Source: an uncultured Bacilli bacterium (GTDB lineage: Bacteria > Bacillota_I > Bacilli_A > RF39 > UBA660). From it: 17,009 nt of DNA. Position 1 is the stretch's first letter. Every line of letters begins with the position of its first letter. The position numbers were made by a program, and so were the translations under genes. Below, piece by piece: positions 13,335 to 17,009 of this stretch. The stretch is taken from positions 1 to 17,009 of the forward strand of contig CAKOPN010000009.1 in assembly GCA_934100165.1 (NCBI GenBank). Direction: 5' to 3'. The notes beneath the pieces were generated by a model. It had not been told where the DNA came from and made no database searches. It saw only the letters and a list, made by a program, of their open reading frames with translations.

Positions 13335-14258
13335 ATGAAAAAACTTTTACTATTTATATTTATAATATTTTTAACTGGGTGTACTCTTCCTGATATTGGT
13401 AATATTGCTGTCGTCTCCTCTATTGGAATTTCTCACGATAAAGAAGTATATACGGTATATGTTAAAATATTAGCAACTGATGATAATAATGAAGATGTTA
13501 TACTAACAAAAACTTGTTTAAAACTAGATGACTGTTTTTATGATATTACAAAGAATCTTTCAAAAAAGCTTTATTTAACACAAATGGACTTACTTGTTAT
13601 CGATGATGATATTGAAAAAAAGAATATTGATGAAATAATTAACTTCTTTTTGAGTCAGAAATCATCAAGAAATTCTTTTTCGATAATAGCTACTGATAAA
13701 ATTAACGATAAAATATTTAAAAATGAAGAGAAAGATATAAATAATATGCTTGATTTATCTATAAGTACAAATGCAATAGTAAAAAGAATATCTTTTGATT
13801 CTGTTTTAAAAGATATACTTAATTTTAATATTAGTTTTATTCCCTATTTAAAATTTGATGACGTACCAGAAGTTATTAGTTATAAAGAAATATACGAAAA
13901 TAGTAAAGTTCTTAGTAAAGATGAGTCCATCGCTGTTAATATAATAAGAGGAAACCTTAAAAATTTTACTTTTGTAAAAGATGGCAAAAAATATAATCTT
14001 GAAAATTGCACGACTTCTTACACTGTTAAAGATGATGTTAATATAAAGTTTGTTTGTGACTATATTGGTAATGATGCTGTTAACATTTTAAATATAAATC
14101 TAGAAGGAATAACTAGTGACTATTTAAAAAATAATGATAAAAATTATTTAAATTATATATATTACAAATATAAGAATTCTTTAAAAAATAATGTTAATTA
14201 TAATATCACGGTATCTGTAAAGAAACTTAAAACGAATGGTGGTGAAATGTTTGGATAA
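13335..14258 (+). CDS. Spore germination receptor C subunit, lipoprotein (GerC family)
   Basis: A 307-residue lipoprotein. The signal peptide MKKLLLFIFIIFLTGC has a lipobox LTGC with the lipidated Cys16, then PDIGNIAVVSSIGISHD, the 'ELxDxxIVxxxGID'-like start of GerC proteins. No other motif is strong. It is shorter than the usual 350-400 residues, the shortfall being in the middle and C-terminal domains. Position between a GerA and a GerB gene supports the call more than its sequence does. GGAGG lies 5 bases before the ATG. The 3' end overlaps gerB. Confidence 0.85.
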   Translation: MKKLLLFIFIIFLTGCTLPDIGNIAVVSSIGISHDKEVYTVYVKILATDDNNEDVILTKTCLKLDDCFYDITKNLSKKLYLTQMDLLVIDDDIEKKNIDEIINFFLSQKSSRNSFSIIATDKINDKIFKNEEKDINNMLDLSISTNAIVKRISFDSVLKDILNFNISFIPYLKFDDVPEVISYKEIYENSKVLSKDESIAVNIIRGNLKNFTFVKDGKKYNLENCTTSYTVKDDVNIKFVCDYIGNDAVNILNINLEGITSDYLKNNDKNYLNYIYYKYKNSLKNNVNYNITVSVKKLKTNGGEMFG

Positions 14259-15258
14259 GGAGAAATATACTTCACTAGAAATTATTATTTTAGCTTTTTT
14301 TCTTTTAAATAGTTTTACTACTTTTATTCTTATAAATACATTTAAAGATGTATCTTCTATTGAAACCCTTATATCTATTGTTATTTCATTTCTAATTGGC
14401 TTAATTTTTTTAAAAAAGTATTTTAACGGATTTAAAGAAAATGGCATTTTAACTAATTTAAATATAGTTATTAGAATTATTTTTATAATTTCTTCACTAG
14501 TTATTGCAGTTTACTCATCATTTAACCTTTCTGTCTTTATTAAAGATATTATTCTTCCTAATACAAACCAAAGAATAATTGAACTTTCCTTTCTAATACT
14601 TGCATTTATTTTAGCAAATAAAGGTCTTAAGAGCATTAGTATTAGTTCTAACTTAATGTTTGCAATCTATATGTTCATCTTCTCTATTTCTATTATTTTC
14701 AATCTATTCAATGCAGATGTTTTTAATCTTTTACCAATTAAATTTGATATACGCAATTTAAGAATATTAGATACACTTGTTTATTCTCTTGGTCCTTTAT
14801 ATATGCTTCTTATAATACCTAAAAAGGAAATTATGAAATTTGATGAATTTAAAAAGAAAATGTACAAGTCATACACTTTTTTCTATATATTTTTACTTGT
14901 TAAAATTCTATTTATAATAGCAGTTCTAGGTGAAAAGTATTTTGCTTTCGTTAGTTATCCAGAACTTGAAATATTAAAAATTATAAATATATTTAATTTC
15001 TTTCAAAGACTTGAAGAAGTGTTAATTATTGATATATTTGTGGAATCTTTAATAGTAACTTCTTTTGCAATGTGTTATGCCGCTAGTTTGATGAAATGTA
15101 AAAAGTTAGATCTAAAAAAGGGAAACATTATTTCCCTTATAGTAATATTTTTAGGTGTTGTTAATCTTGAAATTTTACCTAGCAACATTCTCTTTGTTAC
15201 TCTTGTTTTATTTATTATAATCAATAATTTTCTTTGTTTTAAGAAAGACAAGCCTTAG
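14236..15258 (+). CDS. Spore germination receptor B subunit (GerAB-type spore permease)
   Basis: Up to 340 residues with about ten membrane helices, an APC-superfamily spore permease that binds the germinant in characterised receptors. Recognisable family features are the early YTSLEIIILAFF helix, PNTNQRIIELSFLILAFILA, NKGLKSISISS and FNLLPIKFD. The start is uncertain. ATG 14236 has no SD, whereas TTG 14251 (MDKEKYTSLEI) has GGTGG 8 bases upstream and starts right at the first conserved residues, so TTG may be the real one. Either way it overlaps gerC (23 or 8 bases). Its stop TAG (15256-15258) overlaps the stop of the convergent MBL gene. Confidence 0.9.
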   Translation: MVVKCLDKEKYTSLEIIILAFFLLNSFTTFILINTFKDVSSIETLISIVISFLIGLIFLKKYFNGFKENGILTNLNIVIRIIFIISSLVIAVYSSFNLSVFIKDIILPNTNQRIIELSFLILAFILANKGLKSISISSNLMFAIYMFIFSISIIFNLFNADVFNLLPIKFDIRNLRILDTLVYSLGPLYMLLIIPKKEIMKFDEFKKKMYKSYTFFYIFLLVKILFIIAVLGEKYFAFVSYPELEILKIINIFNFFQRLEEVLIIDIFVESLIVTSFAMCYAASLMKCKKLDLKKGNIISLIVIFLGVVNLEILPSNILFVTLVLFIIINNFLCFKKDKP

Positions 15259-16190
15259 TTTCCGTTTGTATCAGTTTTAACATTTGATACCTCTATTTTC
15301 TCTCCATCTGTTGTTACTATAATTGTACCAAGTTCATCTGTTCTATAAATTTTTGTTCCTAGTTTTTCTAATCTATCTAAGATAACACTTTTAGGGTGAC
15401 CATAGCTATTGCCAGTTCCCACTGAAATTATAGCATATTTAGGATTTACCTTTTTTAAGAAAGCGTTTGATGAAGAAGTATTTGAGCCATGATGGGCAAC
15501 TTTTAAAACATCACTTTCTATATCTTTATTAAGAAGTGTTTTTTCTACATCACTTTCTGTATCACCAGTGAATAGAAATGATACGTTACCATATGTTAGT
15601 TTAAGGATAATAGAAGAATTATTTAAATTTTTAATGTCCTTTCCAACATATATTGTCTCTATTTTTGCTTTTCCTAAATCAAAAGTACTACCAATTTGAG
15701 GTGTATCAAAATTTAGATTCTTTTTTTCAAGACTATCTAAGACATCCTCAAATGTTTTTGTAGTGGTAATAACGTCTGGCATATAAAAAGTTTCTATATC
15801 AAATGAATCAATTATATTATCCATCCCACCAATGTGATCTTCGTGGGCATGAGTTCCAACGACGTAGTCAAATTTTTCAATACCGAGTGACTTTAAATAC
15901 ATAACTAATTTTTCTCCATCTTCATTGTTACCAGCATCAATTAACATATATTTATTATTTGCATTTATAAGAATTGAATCAGCTTGACCAACATCTAGGA
16001 ACGACACTTTTAAAAGTTCTCCTTCTGTGTCAACATTTCCATCTATATTTTCTTCTATGTTAGTGTTTTCTTTGAATACCGTATCTGTAAGTTTTTCATA
16101 TAAATCATCATCGAGTTTGAATACTAATCCTAAAATCATGAAAATTAGGACTAACCATAATTCTTTTTTATTTTTTCTTTTACTTTTCAC
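15255..16190 (-). CDS. ComEC/Rec2-like metallo-beta-lactamase-fold hydrolase, membrane-tethered
   Basis: A 311-residue protein. Residues 10-26 form a membrane anchor or signal (ELWLVLIFMILGLVFKL), then an acidic linker. From 60 comes the MBL domain LLKVSFLDVGQADSILI, the start typical of the ComEC C-terminal nuclease-like domain. Metal-binding motif is HAHEDH (114-119) in THAHEDHIGG, with TGD at 208-210, VAHHGS at 231-236, GHP at 264-266 and YRTDELGTI at 282-290. Stand-alone versions are common in Firmicutes; by analogy an extracellular phosphodiesterase or nuclease-like activity is likely. The start is a GTG with AGAGGT 8 bases upstream, and TATAAT lies at 16219-16214. It is tail to tail with gerB, with stop codons sharing two bases. 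Confidence 0.9.
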   Translation of the reverse strand: MKSKRKNKKELWLVLIFMILGLVFKLDDDLYEKLTDTVFKENTNIEENIDGNVDTEGELLKVSFLDVGQADSILINANNKYMLIDAGNNEDGEKLVMYLKSLGIEKFDYVVGTHAHEDHIGGMDNIIDSFDIETFYMPDVITTTKTFEDVLDSLEKKNLNFDTPQIGSTFDLGKAKIETIYVGKDIKNLNNSSIILKLTYGNVSFLFTGDTESDVEKTLLNKDIESDVLKVAHHGSNTSSSNAFLKKVNPKYAIISVGTGNSYGHPKSVILDRLEKLGTKIYRTDELGTIIVTTDGEKIEVSNVKTDTNGN

Positions 16191-16261
16191 AATTGTTACC
16201 TCTATTCTATCTAATTATATATTAACATTGTTTATGATAAAAGAGAAAAAAATTGCAAAAT

Positions 16262-16284
16262 AAAAATGTCAATTAGACATTTTT
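16262..16284 (-). terminator. Terminator of the spore-coat gene pair
   Basis: AAAAATGTC (16262-16270) and GACATTTTT (16276-16284) form a 9-bp stem with a 5-base loop. On the minus strand the 3' arm ends in a T-run followed by ATTTTG. It overlaps the stop codon of the gene at 16283. The stem is AU-rich with only two GC pairs, so it is modest in strength. Confidence 0.55.
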
Positions 16285-16600
16285 ATAAATATAAGTCTCT
16301 GTACTCAGTTTCAAGTGTTTTGTTTTTTTCTTTTATCTTATCTTTAGGTGCAGTCTCTAAACAGTACCATCCTTTTCTAAACATTGTTTCGAACGTTTCT
16401 CTTTGAAGTTCTATTAACTTATTGAAACTGTTCAAATACTTTTGATATAGTGATTCATTACTTGCCTCTGTCATTGCTATTGTATAATTTTTCACCATGT
16501 CTTTAAGTGTTGTTAATAGCTCTGTTATATAGTCTTTTTCATTTAAACTTATACCTGTTGGTACTTCTTTTTTAGTGTTACATACTTTTTCGCTATTCAT
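16283..16600 (-). CDS. CotF-like spore coat protein
   Basis: A 105-residue helical protein with the CotF layout: NEKDYITELLTTLKDMVKNY, then TIAMTEASNESLYQKYLNSF, then LQRETFETMFRKGWYCLETA. The E-A-S-N-x-L and Q-x-x-x-F-x-x-M-x-x-[KR]-GWY patterns are shared with CotF-family coat proteins, whose cores form four-helix (ferritin-like) bundles. The N-terminal 20 residues with one Cys and a Pro are an extension. It overlaps the upstream gene by 8 bases and is transcribed from the sigma-E-like site at 16891-16918. It is expected to be made in the mother cell and placed on the spore surface. Confidence 0.8.
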   Translation of the reverse strand: MNSEKVCNTKKEVPTGISLNEKDYITELLTTLKDMVKNYTIAMTEASNESLYQKYLNSFNKLIELQRETFETMFRKGWYCLETAPKDKIKEKNKTLETEYRDLYL

Positions 16601-16817
16601 TGTTAACTCCTTTTTGTAATGTATTTAAAATATCATTTAAGTTATCATCAAAAGTGCGTTTTGCCTTTTCTAAAACTTTGACAATATCCATATCTTGTAC
16701 TTCTGTAATTGAATTATTTGTACACTTTAATGCACCATAATTCCATTCAAACATATCACTTAGATAGTCCAAATCTTTTCCAGTTATTATGTCTGGAACA
16801 ACATCATAATTATTCAT
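16593..16817 (-). CDS. Small spore-coat-associated protein upstream of the CotF-like gene
   Basis: 74 residues: VPDIITGKDLDYLSDMFEWNYGA, then an acidic helical stretch ending VLEKAKRTFDDNLNDILNTL. The 'LI-TKDLDYLSDMF-WN-A-K' start and the closing 'H/D-x-x-x-x-ILN-L' helix are what I recall from short coat-associated proteins commonly encoded beside CotF genes in Clostridia. It looks like a helical hairpin partner of the CotF-like product. A strong GGAGGT lies 6 bases upstream of its ATG, and its 3' end overlaps the next gene by 8 bases, so the two are made together. Confidence 0.7.
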   Translation of the reverse strand: MNNYDVVPDIITGKDLDYLSDMFEWNYGALKCTNNSITEVQDMDIVKVLEKAKRTFDDNLNDILNTLQKGVNNE

Positions 16818-16890
16818 TTTTTACCTCCAATAATATTATTTACAGAAATAAAAATGTTAAACACTATTTTTACATTTATAAAGTCAAAAT

Positions 16891-16918
16891 CATGTATAAA
16901 AACACTTATGCAATATAA
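16891..16918 (-). promoter_or_regulatory. Sigma-E-like (mother cell) promoter of the coat operon
   Basis: On the minus strand TTATATT (16918-16912) fits the sigma-E -35 element kmATATT at 6/7. After a 13-base spacer, TATACATG (16898-16891) fits the -10 CATACAHT at about 6/8. The spacer length is right for sigma-E and wrong for sigma-A, and no good TTGACA/TATAAT pair is present in this intergenic region. This leaves a leader of about 65 bases before the ATG. Confidence 0.5.
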
Positions 16919-16938
16919 AAGAGTGATTTAAATGAAGT

Positions 16939-16959
16939 TGTCAACAAAAAGTAGACACT
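16939..16959. repeat. IS3-element terminal repeat, copy 2
   Basis: Identical over 21 bases to 943-963 and in the same orientation. The base before the shared segment is T in both places; beyond that the flanks differ. Confidence 0.85.
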
Positions 16960-16968
16960 AAAAAAATA

Positions 16969-17009
16969 TTATTTGAACCCTAGTTGAGTCTTATATTCAA
17001 TTGGGGTTT
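16969..17009 (-). CDS. IS3-family transposase OrfB, C-terminal 12 residues
   Basis: Minus-strand reading gives TPIEYKTQLGFK and a TAA at 16971-16969. This is the normal C-terminus of many IS3-family OrfB proteins (NP-x-EYR-QL). It shows what copy 1 at 907-1937 lost: there the frame goes on past QL through the terminal repeat. Confidence 0.8.
   Translation of the reverse strand, partial: TPIEYKTQLGFK

Larger units (their letters stand above)
16939..17009 (-). mobile_element. Second IS3-family element, 3' end only (window ends inside it)
   Basis: It starts with the same 21-base end as 943-963 and continues into a transposase C-terminus similar to that of copy 1 (ATTCAATTGGG(G)TTT shared further in). 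Unlike copy 1 the reading frame closes normally before the end repeat, so this copy may be the intact one; the rest lies outside the window. Confidence 0.8.

Noticed and set aside
14181..14447. Minus-strand frame across the gerC-gerB junction
   Set aside because: Overlaps two recognised genes in antisense, no SD, and its composition is that of a reversed membrane-protein frame.
943..16959. Composite transposon with two functional IS3 copies
   Set aside because: Copy 1 is clearly inactive and the enclosed genes are largely core sporulation and housekeeping functions, so transposition of the whole interval is unlikely; only recombination between copies is kept as a finding.
1..17009. CRISPR arrays, tRNA or rRNA genes
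   Set aside because: No regularly spaced repeats were seen, and no cloverleaf or rRNA-like GC-rich block stands out in this uniformly AT-rich window.

Overview
The window is a very AT-rich stretch of chromosome from an endospore-forming member of the Bacillota. The reasons are strong AGGAGG-type ribosome binding sites, U-tract terminators, a GerA-type germinant receptor operon, a CotF-like coat gene, a YtrA-type GntR/ABC operon, and TGA used as stop. Base composition and gene content fit an uncultured gut clostridial or related lineage. I cannot name a species. Almost everything is on the minus strand; the germination operon at 11920-15258 is the one plus-strand block.

Layout. 1-821: the start of an MBOAT O-acyltransferase with an upstream membrane-anchored DUF4358-like protein, probably an envelope-modification operon. 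907-1960: a decayed IS3-family element. 2018-3794: two adjacent radical-SAM-type genes, an SPL-family enzyme followed by a DUF1848 protein. 3868-4486: a 619-bp internally deleted IS3 (IS150-like) derivative that keeps both terminal repeats. 4505-5101: two small unknown genes and the 5' stub of a DUF1697 gene. 5160-6834: a short-chain dehydrogenase with its own promoter and a palindromic operator candidate, a YccF membrane protein and a flavodoxin. 6981-8816: GntR repressor, ABC ATPase and ABC permease, behind a promoter whose -10 is covered by a perfect inverted repeat. 8919-9950: a DUF2974 (Mbeg1-like) alpha/beta hydrolase. 9972-10616: two gene remnants, an MBL hydrolase that lost its catalytic core and an ORF6N-domain stub. 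10589-11818: an RlmD-type 23S rRNA methyltransferase. 11920-15258: gerA-gerC-gerB. 15255-16190: a secreted or membrane-tethered ComEC-like MBL hydrolase, tail to tail with gerB. 16283-16817: two spore-coat-type genes behind a sigma-E-like promoter. 16939-17009: the 3' end of a second IS3-family copy, in the same orientation as the one at 943.

Functionally, the right third is sporulation-oriented: germinant receptor and coat genes. The left and middle are housekeeping and stress genes mixed with recombination scars (two degenerate IS elements, three truncated genes). The least understood intact unit is the SPL/DUF1848 radical-SAM pair. The clearest regulatory architecture is the GntR operator at 8826-8853.
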